A stretch of DNA of 64,000 nt, from positions 225,713,978 to 225,777,977 of the forward strand of contig OX465281.1 in NCBI GenBank assembly GCA_949987705.1, read 5' to 3'. The notes beneath the pieces are model-generated. The model was not told the origin of the DNA and searched no databases. It worked only from the letters and a program-made list of their open reading frames with translations. Made by a program: the position numbers and the translations under genes. Of this stretch, positions 45,020 through 57,129 are shown piece after piece (position 1 is the stretch's first letter; each line of letters opens with the position of its first letter). The stretch is from Thereva unica (lineage: Eukaryota; Arthropoda; Insecta; Diptera; Therevidae).

Positions 45020-47421
45020 ATATCGGTGATTCCATGTCAAACCGGACGCTTTTCGTTAAAAATAATAATTGATGATTCCGATTTTTTTGAAATTTGGCAG
45101 ACATATTATACACATGAAAAAATGAAAAGCGTGTCTCGCGAAAAAAAATTGGGATTTTTTTTTTCAGAAGATATAGGCGGTTGTAAGTTGTAAGAAATTT
45201 CAAAAAACGACGTTCGGCCGACATTTCAAATTACTGTATCGTCGAAACCATTAGTCGTACAAAAAAATGACACCGGTCGATTTTGAAGATATCGAGTCAC
45301 TCTATGTAGTGGTATAAATAAAATTTGAGTTTGGTGTTAATAAATTATTATTAATTTGTTTATAAAGTTTCATTACCACTTTTCGTCTTCAACTCACCAA
45401 TTTAAAATTTTGGAAAAAATATCATCGTGTTCCCCTTTCAATTCTAAGGAAACAGTGAAAATTTGAAAATGGAACTCAACCGGGGTCACACTTAAAAAAT
45501 TCTCTTTCTATCAATGTGTTACATTTTTCTCACTATTGACCTGATTTTCTGGCGCAAAAAAAAATACTGCTAGTTTTCTCTCTCTTACACGTACCAATTT
45601 AGCTTTAAATATTCCATTTTCAGCAATTTCCTTTCAGAAGCTTTAAAATGGAAAATGCATAAACATTTTTTTTTTATTTTACCCGATTTTTCTATGCCTT
45701 TAGGTTAAGTGGAAATACTTTCTATGCTATGTATACTTTTTCAGTTCTGTTTAAGTGTTACACAAGATCAATAGTGTTATAGTGTTTAATATCGTAGTGT
45801 TACTGTTTTTTTTTTTCTGAAAATAATTATAACAATAATTAATTACGGGTATTATTTTATCAGACTTCCTTATTTGAAACCTCACAGGAGAAAAAATGTC
45901 AACTCGTTACGATACGTGTTTTAATCCGTTTAAAAAACGTAATGACGAGAAAAAAACCAATGAAGAATTTACGTCGAGTCACTTCGAAGCTGCAAAGAAA
46001 ATTGAAAATTACGTTGCCCTCGTCAGAAAATTTGAAGATTTGTGGCGCAAGCCGAATGAAGACTAGGAAAATCCCTTCTTCTGATTCCGATAGTACTGAA
46101 TCAAAGACGTCGGAAAAAGTTGTTTCAGTGTTAAACCCTGGACCTAGTACACGCTGTGTTACAGATTCGCCTGTATCAAAAAGCGATTTTGATTTGCGAT
46201 TTTTCCGAAAATTATGCGTTTGTCCTGCAGGATGCAATTCAAGGAGTCCATTGGAATAATGACCAAGTAACGATACACTCTTTCGCAATTTATTATAAAG
46301 ATAAGGGAAAAACACAATTTCTTAATTTCATCGCAATCTCAGATTGTTTCAAACATGATACAATAGCCGTCCACTTATTTCAGCGTGGTTTAATTACTTT
46401 TTTAAACAAAACATTGGGTTCTTTGCGAAAAATATTTTACTTTTCTGACGGAGCGAGTGGTCAATACAAGAACAAAAAAAAATTTCATAAATCTTTGTTA
46501 TCACAAAGTTGATTTTGATGTAAGTGCAGAATGGCACTTTTTCGCCATGTCTCATGGAAAAGGACCTTGCGATGGTTTAGGAGGTACGATTAAAAGATTA
46601 GCTGAAAAAGTCAGTTTGCAGAATATAAATGACCCTATAAATACCCCGGCCAAATTTTTCATGTGGGTTAACAAAAATATTAAGAATATTAATACCGAAT
46701 TCTTTCATCTTCAGGACTAACGGAAGCTTAAGCACTTCAAACCCGTTTCGACAAAGCGAAGATGATTCGTGGCACTTTATTGTACCATTCATTTTTTGCA
46801 CAACAAAATGTAAAAATTGAAGTAAAAATCACATCGTCAGCTACTACGTCGACAAAAATTACTTAATTCATTATTTTATGTGTTATTCATTTTCCGTTGC
46901 ACCTAACAGTCCCTGTAAACGTTCTCTGCGTGTACGCGACATGTTACGCCGTAGTGCCGCGCGGTCGCATTCTTTTAAAGAATTTTTTAAGTGTGACCCC
47001 GTTTGAGTTCCATTTTCAAATTTTCACTGTTTCCTTAGAATTGAAAGGGGAACACGATGATATGATGAAAAGTGGTAATGAAACTTTATAAACAAATTAA
47101 TAATAATTTATTAACACCAAACTCAAATTTTATTTATACCACTACATAGAGTGACTCGATATCTTCAAAATCGACCTGTTTCATTTTTTTGTACGACTAA
47201 TGGTTTCGACGATACAGTAATTTGAAAGGTCGGCCGAGCGTCGTTTTTTGAAATTTCTTACAACTTACAACCGCCTATATCTTCTGAAAAAAAAATCCCA
47301 AATTTTTTTCGCGAGACACGCTTTTTATTATTTTATGGGTATAATATGCCTGCCAAATTTCAAAAAAATCGGAATCATCAATTATTATTAAGCGTTCGGT
47401 TTGACATGGAATGATCCATAT
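45020..47421 (+). mobile_element. 2.4-kb transposon with ~440-480-bp terminal inverted repeats, unassigned superfamily
   Basis: Left arm about 45024-45503, right arm about 46977-47417, matching over most of their length (e.g. ATTCCATGTCAAACCG, ATAGAGTGACTCGATATCTT, GGAACACGATGAT in complement), with one indel of about 40 bp. ATAT lies directly outside both ends (45020-45023, 47418-47421), a candidate 4-bp duplication. The middle holds a broken ORF of a protein family I know from arthropod repeats but cannot assign to a named superfamily. Confidence 0.8.
45896..46720 (+). pseudogene. Broken putative transposase of the 45.0-47.4 kb element
   Basis: An ATG at 45896 starts STRYDTCFNPFKKRNDEKK; the frame soon ends. 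From about 46170 another frame reads LICDFSENYAFVLQDAIQGV, HWNNDQVTIHSFAIYY, LNFIAISDCFKHDTIAVHLF and YFSDGASGQYKNKKKF. After a frame change in the A run near 46475-46483 it continues as NFINLCYHKVDFDVSAEWHF, FAMSHGKGPCDGLGGTIKRL. Asp in CDFSENY, Asp in FSDGASGQYK and the Cys/His-rich HGKGPCDG stretch could be parts of a DDE-type nuclease with a metal-binding knuckle; this is inference. The family's role as transposase is inferred from its position between the long inverted repeats. Confidence 0.6.
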
Positions 47422-49735
47422 GCCAAACCCAGTTTAACCAAACCAGCCCGGTCGAGTTTTCTTGGATTTAACGAAACTTGACTCAATTCCCGATTCCATG
47501 GGCGCTTAATCTGAGTAAACTCAGTGTAAACTCAGTATATAAAATAAATAGTATAAGTTTCCATATTTTCAAATTGCATTGAAAAAATCATTTTTGTGAT
47601 CATTTACAAAATTGTCAAAACAAATTTCTAGAATGGCATCCATTACCCAACGTACCACCAGCAGATATGCTAGCTCCAAATAAGTTGGTCGGAAACTCTT
47701 TGCAAATATACATTCAATATATTCGCTTCATAATATGATTTTCAGATATCTTTCAAATATTCAACATCGCATTTCAATTACAATAAATAACCCCCTTTGG
47801 GTACGTCCAATGAAGCTCCGATCAGCTTCAGGGATGCAAATTACGACACATTTCAAGATTTCGCTCTGTTGCCGATATTTGCTGACTACACGAATAATTT
47901 AAGAAATTTTCTCCTCCATACTCCAAAAAAATCATTCCTTTTTAGGGGAGCAGGAAAATCCTTAAATACACCGTAAAAATGGGAAATTGCTTTCCAATAT
48001 CCGCTGTGTAATAAATCCAATTTTTTTTCTTGCTACAAGTCACATTTATTTTATTTTCTTGAAGTGATGTGAAAAGAACAAAAAATATTTCAAGTGATTT
48101 AGAGTTTTTTATGGTTCCAAACTTGAAAAAAAACTGAAATAAAAATATTTTCTTGGATTTATTTCAGAAAGTTTGTAATTGTCAGTGCCAATTTCTTTGA
48201 TGCTTGAGAAAAGGTCTCGAAATTAGCCTAGAATTGACATAACTTAAATTCATTAGCAGCAACAATGGAAAAAGTTTTTGGAGCCTTGTAAATTAGCAAC
48301 TTTTATACTAAAAAGAACAATTGAGCAATTCGATGACAATAGGCAGCCTCCTACAAAATACAGTTCAAAGAAATTAATCAGGGAAAAATACAGACGTTGA
48401 AAATACGATATACTATACATATTAAGCCCTGGTATAAATCTTTCAGAGATACATTTCGCGGTGACACAAATTTTGTTATAAATCTTCAATGAAGTAGATA
48501 TTGGAAAAGTCTTTCAGAAAGTGGTAGAAAAAGCTGGTAAAAAAAGGTTGGTTTTTGTCTATACTTCACGTATAAGGGTGGATTTGAGGACACGCCACGT
48601 TTCAAAATCCAGAAAGTTCCACAAATCTGATAAGTATCGTCTCTCAAAAATATCTCCGGAGGATATTATTTAACAACTAGCTGGAACCTGGTGTGTCTCG
48701 CTGCACCCATTAGCCAAAATTAGTATGGCGTGCGCCAAAACAATTGGGAATCTCAAAATCGCACAAAAACACTCACATCGATTCACTCAAACGACTGTCA
48801 AATAACAACTGCGCGTCAAAAATAGCTGAAACTTTGGTGAGTCAAAGATGAACAACTACATTCACTCTCTTTTATTTACGAGTGCTGATGTTGTTATTAT
48901 TTCTCGTGACCGATCGGTCCAGGGGCCGGTTCATGTATGTCGAAAACCAAAATTTTTTCGTCTCAGGTTTGCGTAGGTCGAAAAATTGAAAATTTTCGTC
49001 TGAAGCCGACGAAAGGCACTCAAACTTGGGTTATCGAGTTTTTGCATTATCATGATTAATGAATCAATCCAATCCCGCATCATTTTTGCGGGATCAGTAA
49101 TGCGGGACTGGACTTTAGAAATACGCGGGCCCTCCGAGTCGACTGATTTGCAACTATTTCGTGATATTGCCCGTGGACGAAAGTCGGGATCCATACATAG
49201 GTTGACCGAAACGAAACTCATACTGATCGCGTGCGACTGTTCTTGCCGATCAGAAGCGATTTCAGTTGCGGGGTTGCACTTCATCTGAACTACTTCGACA
49301 CTTCATCTGAACTACTATACGACATTTTGCCAAAACCTCGTGACTAAGAACTAACACCGATTGAACCAAAATCAGTTGTGCTCGTGTGTTGCCAAAGACT
49401 TCATTTAATTGCAAAGTCGTTGTGCTCGTAATTATTGTGAAACCAGTTTGAAATTAGGATTGCAAATCAGTCGACTCGTGCCCGGAGGGCCTTATACTCC
49501 ACAAAATTTAAATTCGATAGTTGAAGATATCTGCCTACTAAGAAATACAGCAATAACACAAAATCCTCTAAGTATATTTATGTGCGTGTATCCGAAGGTG
49601 ATCAATTACTGAGTTTCCATACGGAGTTTACCCTGGGTTAGCTCAGAGTAAGCGCCCATGGAAACGGAAGCTAAGTAAAGTTTCGTTAAATCCAAGAAAA
49701 CTCCCGAAACACGTTTGATTTAACCGGGTTTTGCA
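47422..49735. mobile_element. Inverted-repeat element with ~125-bp arms (interrupted at its left end)
   Basis: 47422-47545 and 49615-49735 are inverted counterparts: GAGTTTTCTTGGATTTAACG, CCATGGGCGCTTA and a block of CTGAGTAAACTCAG-like words recur in complement. The sequence left of 45020 (TCAAACACACATGC) matches what lies outside the right arm (CAAACACATATGC), so the 2.4-kb transposon probably landed at this element's left edge. The interior has no recognised ORF; one GCCAAAACAATTGGG terminus of another MITE family lies at 48727. Confidence 0.55.
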
Positions 49736-50038
49736 TATGTGTTTGTTTTAATGTAAGTGTAAATGTAAAGGGGATTCCCACGTGCATTTCTGTGTTTCCA
49801 TGAACCCACTTTGAAATGGATTTCTTAGCGTTCTTCAACTTTCAATAAAATTTTATGATCTTTCCATTTTACTAGGACCACCTCTTGGCTTGTAAACAGC
49901 TTGCTAGGCTAATGCTCGTCAAAATATTAGCACGTTATCGTCAAATCTTTAGCAACTTGTAACACTTCGGCGGCGGTAGTACCTTTTACAGTGTATCTTC
50001 TTTTATAAAATATATCTTGTAAAGTCAGGGAAGGCGCT

Positions 50039-50775
50039 TTTATAGGTGCAAATGGTGCACTTGCACCGGGCGCAATTGGAAAAGGCCTGGACTTTCAAAT
50101 ATTAAAGGAACTGCACAGAGTGTTTGTGTCTTTTTCCGTTAAACTTTGCAAGGTGTTACCAACCAATTCCATTTCGTTCGCCTGTTTTCGTTGTCTATTC
50201 TATGTTGGCGGGCATGGTACCATAGTTCTTGATTTGAAGTACTAGTCATACTATGCGATAATTCGGCGAGAAACACCTGGATCGCCTCTATTCTGAAGTT
50301 GTTGAAAGTTGTTGGAAATGCCTTCTTTATCCAGAAGGGCTGCCAAGGTGGCTGCTTTTATTTTGATTCTTCAATAGAAACTAATACATGCAGTTCAGTG
50401 CTACCCATTACACCATGAAATATGAAGGCTTGAAGAACGACAAAGGGAGGGATCTTTATTATGGTCTATAGATTGGTGTAGCCAAGGATTGTGCTTGAAA
50501 CAACTATGGAAGTACACCGAAATACATCCTGGAGCAGATGATGAGGTTGGTAGATGCGTAAAGAATGGTGGCAGTGGCCCCGAAGGCCATCTACCAGAAG
50601 CTTAAGTAGTACGAGACTTAAAGAAACAACAATAGCGAAAGAGTTTTGTGAGGTCAAAGCGCAATCAAACCTAGCACAAAAGCAAGATCGCGAAGCAAAC
50701 CCTGATTGGACCAGGCTTCGTAGGTGCAAATGGAGCGCTTGCACCGGGCGCAATTTCAGAAAATGAGATTTAAAA
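50039..50775. repeat. Direct repeat pair TAGGTGCAAATGGWGCRCTT
   Basis: The block AGGTGCAAATGGTGCACTTG (near 50044) recurs as AGGTGCAAATGGAGCGCTTG (near 50720), each followed by CACCGGGCGCAATT. After each comes a related stretch with CAnAGTGTTTG. Origin unknown. Confidence 0.5.
50150..50290 (-). pseudogene. Short non-LTR C-terminal scrap, minus strand
   Basis: Resembles nucleotides 1756-1850 of this window (CCAATTCCATTTCGTTCGCC here against CCAATTCTATTTCCTTCGCC there, then the block around ACCATAGTTCTT). In the 1.6-3.66 kb relic that part encodes the NWIGHTLR region after the RT. Confidence 0.5.
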
Positions 50776-51099
50776 AAGAATTTAAAACTTGAAAAGTGCT
50801 CCCGCAGTTTAATTTTCATATATTAAATGAAATTCACATAGTGTTTGGGCCTTTTTACATTGCCCTTCACTGCTGTAAAAAAAAATGGACAGCTATGACA
50901 TACTGCACCGGGTGCAAAAAAACCAAACGCCGGCCATGTGTAAAGTCCAATCCATGTCCCTTATACCCAGATAGTCTATTTTATATTTATCAAATATTTC
51001 CAAGAGTCCCTAGTGCCCTATGCAGAGATATTACTTTCTTCCTTTTTGTGTGCAAGACCAAATTAACCACATTGATATCCTCTTCTTCTGTTTACATAA

Positions 51100-52770
51100 C
51101 CCTAAATCTCCATGAGTGCAAGCTGTAAGTACACAAAAAAACTACTATTAAACCGTTCAAGGAGTCAAATTAAATTAGATTGAAACACAATTGAAGTAAT
51201 TTATTCTATTCAGAATCTTATCAATTTTCCTAAAGTTTCATTAAATTAAATTAAAGTCAGGTCAGATGATTATGCCCCATTTCCACTCTATCCAAAGCCA
51301 TCCTTCTTCGCAGTAGCTACCCAAATGCCGATTGCCAATACTAAGGGTAAAAAGGTCGTGCTCAGTATCATCCCTTAAGATCAAACGAATTCTATCCTAC
51401 ACCTCTACTCTCCGATTCCCTCTACTTTATCCAAAATGCTAATTTAGGTTAAGATCAGAATCAATTTATCACCTGAAACCCACCGATAATCCAAAAACAT
51501 ATTCTCATTTATGGGAAAAAATATATACATATGTATGTATGCATGTATGTACAATATAAAATATCCACAACAAACTTTAACATACTAAAAATAAATCCTT
51601 AAATCACTATAAACATGCCGCAAAGCCCAAAATTATACCGAACATTTATTTTTTTCCTGCCACTCAACACTAACGAGGCAACAATTTATGCAATAATTCA
51701 ATCCTTGAAATCCTTGCCAATATATACTGAATGATACAGAATGATACACACACACACAGCACCAACCCAAATATAAAAATCAATGAGCTACATCCTTATC
51801 GATAGTGAGCAGCTTGAACTCCGAGTTTGCTTGAGAAAGATTTATCCCTTTTTTTCGAGGATATCCTTCCTTAGCTTTGACGCTTTCAAATTCACCCTAA
51901 TACACTGTTCCTTTGTGGCCTGTGACTATTTGTGACACAGAGACCCCCTAACAAGGACATTAATCCAAAAAGGCTGTGAAATAAATATTTTTTCCACATC
52001 TTAGTTGAGAAAATACAAATCAAATTTACGTTAAGGAAAAGAAGTGATAAAATTAAGTGAATGAATGATAAAATTTAATAAATAATTATAAATATTAATA
52101 AATGTACAAAATTATATTATAAAACTAAGTTATTATGTTGTCTTTGTTATGTTGGAATATTTTATCAAGAAAGAAAATATAAATACAAAATAAACATACA
52201 CCAAAGTATACACAAAGTGACAATATAAAATACAAAAAACAAACAAAGTTGAAAGTATAAAACAAAATGTTAACAGATAATCAACACATTTATCAAAATT
52301 ACTGTAATACTGTAAATGCTTGAAGATAAATAATTAATAATAATAATAATAAAATATATTTTTGTGAGCAAATTAGATTATAAAATCGTGAATAGTTGCA
52401 TAAGTGTCTATTGTTGTCAATGCTTGACGATACAATCGTAGGCAGGTCTGAACCGATATTGATTTAGTAACTACTGACGAATCAAACTTTTGTTAATTTA
52501 TTAATAAAATTATAGTATCCAGAAAGGTAGTCGAGGACTACAAAACTTAATTTTTTTAAATATACATACATATATAAAACCAGATTGATTGTAGATCGTG
52601 GAGGCGTACCAACTGTCATGGACACATAAGTGATTTGGGATTTGCATATATCAGACTTTGAATATGCAGGATCGGTCACTCTAAGTGTTGTGTTTTTTAA
52701 ATGAGAATATCACTACTAAAATTCAAGTAACATTTAATGTAAATAATTAATGTATGTATATAAAATAATA
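51100..52770. other. AT-rich intergenic DNA with microsatellites
   Basis: Contains ATGT repeats near 51530-51550, an AC run near 51747-51757 and TAA repeats near 52335-52350. No gene or terminal repeat recognised. Confidence 0.5.
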
Positions 52771-52772
52771 CA

Positions 52773-52936
52773 ATGTGAACCAATGAAAATAGAGTACTAC
52801 TTATAATAAGATTGCGTCTGATCCAGTCGACGGCTTGGGCAAGAAGAAGGAACGTTATTTAGAACTCTATAAAGATTTATTCGATTCCGTTTTATGACTG
52901 TTGCTTTATGAGTGTTGCCAGAGGAACAATTCTACA
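52773..52936 (-). repeat. Candidate 3' LTR of the gypsy relic
   Basis: On the minus strand it begins TGTAGAATTG immediately after the polypurine tract AAGGAGGGAGGAAG (52937-52952) and can be read to TTCACA near 52773, starting TG and ending CA. AATAAA is present near 52878. No second LTR exists in the window, so the far boundary is inferred. Confidence 0.5.
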
Positions 52937-52956
52937 ACTTCCTCCCTCCTTAATTA

Positions 52957-54300
52957 CTGCGGTACATAACGTTCGACTGCCTTGCGCGGTCTAGTTGTAC
53001 GTCTAGGAAGTTTTCTGGATGTTGGCGGCGTGGCTGCATTATTTAAGCTATCAGTCGCAGTATCATTAGACAATGACACTATTGGGGAAGACCTTGGTTG
53101 ACGTTTTGGTGGAGACGATCTTTCCGATGGAGTTGACCACGATTCGTTTGAGCCTGAGGATACTGAATAAGTCCGCTGAGAAGTCGTTGGTGAAATACTT
53201 GGATCCGACACCTTCCCTTCTGCGGTGTGCTGGGTTTCCTGTTGGAACGCTGGTGGCACCGCCTGAGATTGACTGACTTCAATCTGTTGTTCTCCGTTAG
53301 GTGTAAATCCCTTGGCTCTTCTAATTTGATTTTGATGTCTCCTCAGGATATTACTGTGGGTTTTAACATTGTAGATCTTCGAACCAATTCTTTTATAAAT
53401 ATGTCCGAAGACCCATTTAGGACCCTTGGAAAAGTTCTGTGCGAACACAGGCTCATTAATCTGAAATTTAGAACTAGTTTCAGTACTACTAAAATGTTTG
53501 GAATTATTTGAGTTATTAGGTATAAGTAACGAAAGTTGGTTTCGAGGTTGTCGACCATGTAGAAGCTCGGCTGGTGACTTCAAACTTGCTGGGTTAGGGG
53601 TGACTCGGTAAGAGAACAGATATCGTCTAAGTGCTGAATCCAGGTTACTACCATCACTACAAATTTTCTTCAAAGAAGTTTTAAATGATCTCACAAAGTG
53701 TTCAGCTTCACCGCTGGAGGCTGGATGAAATGGTGCTGTTGTAAGATGACGTATTCCATTTGTTCTGCAAAATTGTTGAAATTCTTCGCTTGTAAATTGC
53801 GTACCATTGTCGCTAACGATAACTTCTGGTAGACCTTCGATGACAAAAATATTTTCCAAAGCACGAATTGTTGCACTTGAGGTCGTGGTTTGCATTTTTA
53901 CTACGTACGGAAATCTAGAGTAGGCGTCCACGCATATAAAAAAACATAGATCCCATGAACGGTCCAGCAAAGTCAACGTGTACCCGATACCACGACGTTG
54001 ATGGTGGATTCCAACTGCTAAATTCTTGTCTAGGTTTGGCACCATTTTCTTGACATGCTTGACAGTTCACACAATTTTCAATTTGTTGATCTATCCCTGG
54101 CCACCAACAGTATCGCCTCGCTAGCTGCTTTATTGGTACAGATCCCCAGTGACCCTAGTGTAGTATTTCTAAGCTCTGTAGCTGTGACGGAATTGTAATT
54201 CGATTATATGTACTCAGTTTTAAGTATAAGACAATTTCTGTGTATTGAGATTGCAAGTCTTCGAACAAAATATTTTTCCAAATTTCCAGCATTAGGCAAT
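52957..54300 (-). pseudogene. Ty3/gypsy integrase
   Basis: Minus strand. The zinc-binding part reads ARRYCWWPGIDQQIENCVNC then QACQENGAKPRQ (His/Cys knuckle). After a frame change near 53935 an open frame continues with the core: CVDAYSRFP (first Asp), EVIVSDNGTQFTSEEFQQFC (second Asp), APFHPASSGEAEHFVRSFK (Glu), then the C-terminal VFAQNFSKGPKWVFGHIYK and a Ser/Pro-rich tail ending at a stop at 52956-52954. All three catalytic acidic residues are present, but the frame change makes the copy defective. Confidence 0.85.
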
Positions 54301-54310
54301 AAAGTCTTAT

Positions 54311-54757
54311 CACAGACAATATAACTATACCCAGATATGCCACGCCGAACAAAATTTTGTCCTAAGGAGATTTTCAAGTGGATTTACTAATTTTCCAGAT
54401 CGCAAAGCTCGGCATAAGACTGCGCTGAGCTTTTCGCGTATGGAGAAGCGATTCTCAAAAAGCTTTGAAGCTATCTCCAAGCAGACTGCTTGGCTGCCGT
54501 CGCCTGCGCAATTTGAGAATGAAAAAGGGCTTGAGTGCACTGCACACACAAATAAGCATACAAATAAGCATACACAATAAGAAGAATATGAATCACCAAA
54601 ACGAGCATTTAAAAAAATTTGCAGTTTTGTGGTAGAACATGAGATTAGTGATTTATAATTTTTTTTATTAGAGACAGACAAAAGAACAGATTTAAAGGTG
54701 TTGAAACGAAAATAAATAGAGAACAATAATTTAATATCGTGATGGATGGGATAATTC
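54311..54757 (+). repeat. Left terminal inverted repeat of the P element (includes promoter region and start codon)
   Basis: Matches the complement of 57618-58064 along its whole length. Its inner edge extends 16 bases past the transposase ATG (54742-54744), so both ends of the transposon carry the presumed promoter and the first five codons. Confidence 0.92.
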
Positions 54758-57129
54758 GGACAGTCAAAAAGACGAAAAGTGAATTGAAATCTTCTAAAGC
54801 CGGCAACAAGTGCTGCTTACCACATTGCGGGCGATCTAGAAGGGAATTTCCTGAAACAAGGATTTTCAAATTTCCGGGATTTGACAGCCCTCTTTTCAAA
54901 CTGTGGGTAGATAAGTGTAATTTGTCTGAGGAAATTATTGCAAGGTCGTCATTATTGTTTTTATGTGACAAACATTTTTCTTCAGACTTAAAAGGTAGCA
55001 AGTTTTTAAAAAGAGGTGCTATACCGAATTTGAATTTAGGAGGATCTTTGGAGTCAGATGATTCTAGGTCCTTGCTCGATAGTGAAGAACGCGAAATACC
55101 ATTAACTTTGCTTCGATCTCCTGGTCATAAACGGAAGAGATCCGAATCTCCTCCTTCACTGTGTAGTTCATGTATAAAAAATTTAAAGAATGTGCAATTT
55201 TATTCCAAAAAGTGTTCCAAACTATCGGAAGCTATTAACCATTATAGAAAAAAAAATAATTTTTTAAAAAAGCAAAATTCAAATTTAAACAAAATTGTGA
55301 TTAGATTAAGGAATAAGGTTAAAATTAAGAAAATTTTCAGTATTGAGGATCATGTGACTTCGATGGAGTTAACCGAAAATGAAAAAGTTTTGTGTAAAAT
55401 GATTTTAAGACGAAGGCCGATAACTTCGTGGAATGACGACGAAAAAATATTTGCACAAAATTTATATTATCGATCTACTTCAGCGTATTTATTTTTAAGG
55501 AATGTACTCAAATTGAATTTGCCAAGTTTGTCCTCATTAAATCGCTGGAATTTAATCAAAAATCTGCAACCAGGAAACAATATGTGCATCATGAACGCTC
55601 TTCAAAATGCAGTGAAAAAGATGAACATTGTTGAAAAAAAATGCATTTTAATCTTCGATGAAGTTTCGATTAGACACAATTTGACATACAATTCATCAGT
55701 AGACATTATAGACGGTTTAGTGGATTTGGGATTTAAAAGAGAAGATGCACTTGGCAGTGCCATCTGTGTCTTTATGTTGAGAGGACTAATTACCAATTGG
55801 AAGTTCATAATTCATTATGTAGTTTCAGCAAGCTCTATAAAAGCATATGATTTGGAACGAATTGTTAAAGAACTTATGGAGCAAGTTGGATTACTTGGCC
55901 TTGATGTTAAAGCCATAACTTGTGACCAAGGACCAAATAATCGTGGATTTTATAATATTTTGAAAGCGAGTCCGGAGAATCCATATTTCCATCATAATGG
56001 CAAAAAAATTTATTTATTGTATGATGTTCCTCATTTAATTAAATCCATTAGAAATATACTTTTGAGAGGTAATCTGGAAACTCCTGATGGAACAGTAAAT
56101 TTTGATGTAGTACGTGAAATATATGATCTCGAAAAAGGTAAGACAACCAAAATGACTGCGCTAACTAGTTCGCATATTCAACCCACATCCTTCGAAAAAA
56201 TGAGAGTTAAACTAGCTGCGCAAGTGTTGAGTCATACTGTTGCAGCTGCTATTCTATCAGCTACAGAAAACAAACAATTTAAAAGAAACTCACCACAAGT
56301 TTCATTGTCAACAGCAAAATTTATTCAAAAAATTAATATACTATTTGACTGCCTGAACAGCCAAGTACTAAAAGATACAAATCCTTTCAAAAGTGGATTA
56401 AGAAAAGAAAATATTGTTTGGAAAAAATTGGAAGAGCTTATAATATATTTGCAACAAATCAAGTACACCGGAAACAGGGTTTATTGTATTGATGGATTAA
56501 TACAAACCACGAGGGGAATTCTTTCTCTAGCAGATGAAATCTTCGCACAGGGAGAAGTATTTTTTATATTGACCAGCAGATTCAACCAGGATCCTTTGGA
56601 AAATGCATTTTCTTATGTAAGGGCAAAAGGGGGCAATTGTAAAAATCCTTCGGTTAACGAATTCAATATAATTGTAGCAAAAATGTTATCAATGAAATTT
56701 CTACATTTCACCTCTAAAGGTAATTGCATGGAAGATGAGGACGAAATGTTATCAGTTGACTTTGGAGAAATTTTAAGTGAAATTCAAAGTTCAAGTGCAA
56801 TAGAAGTTCAAAATACTAATCTTCTTAATTTTACTTATAATGATGTATATGCAGAAAACGAAAATTATTTTGATCAAAGGGCTGATGATTTTAATTCGGA
56901 GAATATTCCTATCGAAATAACGTCAACAAGATATTTTTGTGGCTACATTGCCCACCGAATCACGTGTGAACATTGCAGAGAACTCATAATTAAACAAGAT
57001 GAAATTATATCATTCCCTTCTGAAATGTTTATACTAAAAAAAAATTATAAAACGTCAGGTAGTGACTTTGGAAGCTTATGTCCACCTTCTGATTTATTTT
57101 TCAAAATATGCAAGATACATACATATTAA
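54742..57129 (+). CDS. P-element/THAP9-type transposase, 795 codons
   Basis: Cut-and-paste transposase of the P superfamily. I chose the ATG at 54742 inside the left terminal repeat. THAP zinc finger at residues 25-95: C25, C29, C75, H78, with W55 and the closing AIPNL motif; it would bind the element ends. Then a Lys/Asn-rich coiled-coil-like linker (about 160-205), and the RNase-H-like catalytic domain: D306 in ILIFDEVSIR, D395 in ITCDQGPNNRGFY, D428 in LLYDVPHLIKSIRN (in the insertion region linked to GTP binding in P elements), and E620 in NQDPLENAFSYVRAKGG. No internal stop. The C-terminus ends early in HTY; matching C-terminal sequence continues in another frame. No introns are needed to read it, unlike the Drosophila P gene. 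Confidence 0.92.
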   Translation: MDGIIRTVKKTKSELKSSKAGNKCCLPHCGRSRREFPETRIFKFPGFDSPLFKLWVDKCNLSEEIIARSSLLFLCDKHFSSDLKGSKFLKRGAIPNLNLGGSLESDDSRSLLDSEEREIPLTLLRSPGHKRKRSESPPSLCSSCIKNLKNVQFYSKKCSKLSEAINHYRKKNNFLKKQNSNLNKIVIRLRNKVKIKKIFSIEDHVTSMELTENEKVLCKMILRRRPITSWNDDEKIFAQNLYYRSTSAYLFLRNVLKLNLPSLSSLNRWNLIKNLQPGNNMCIMNALQNAVKKMNIVEKKCILIFDEVSIRHNLTYNSSVDIIDGLVDLGFKREDALGSAICVFMLRGLITNWKFIIHYVVSASSIKAYDLERIVKELMEQVGLLGLDVKAITCDQGPNNRGFYNILKASPENPYFHHNGKKIYLLYDVPHLIKSIRNILLRGNLETPDGTVNFDVVREIYDLEKGKTTKMTALTSSHIQPTSFEKMRVKLAAQVLSHTVAAAILSATENKQFKRNSPQVSLSTAKFIQKINILFDCLNSQVLKDTNPFKSGLRKENIVWKKLEELIIYLQQIKYTGNRVYCIDGLIQTTRGILSLADEIFAQGEVFFILTSRFNQDPLENAFSYVRAKGGNCKNPSVNEFNIIVAKMLSMKFLHFTSKGNCMEDEDEMLSVDFGEILSEIQSSSAIEVQNTNLLNFTYNDVYAENENYFDQRADDFNSENIPIEITSTRYFCGYIAHRITCEHCRELIIKQDEIISFPSEMFILKKNYKTSGSDFGSLCPPSDLFFKICKIHTY

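Noticed and set aside
54325..54726. 133-codon ORF on the minus strand in the left P-element arm, with an identical partner in the right arm
   Set aside because: It is repeated only because the arm is repeated; it runs outward, over the presumed promoter, and has no recognisable domain.
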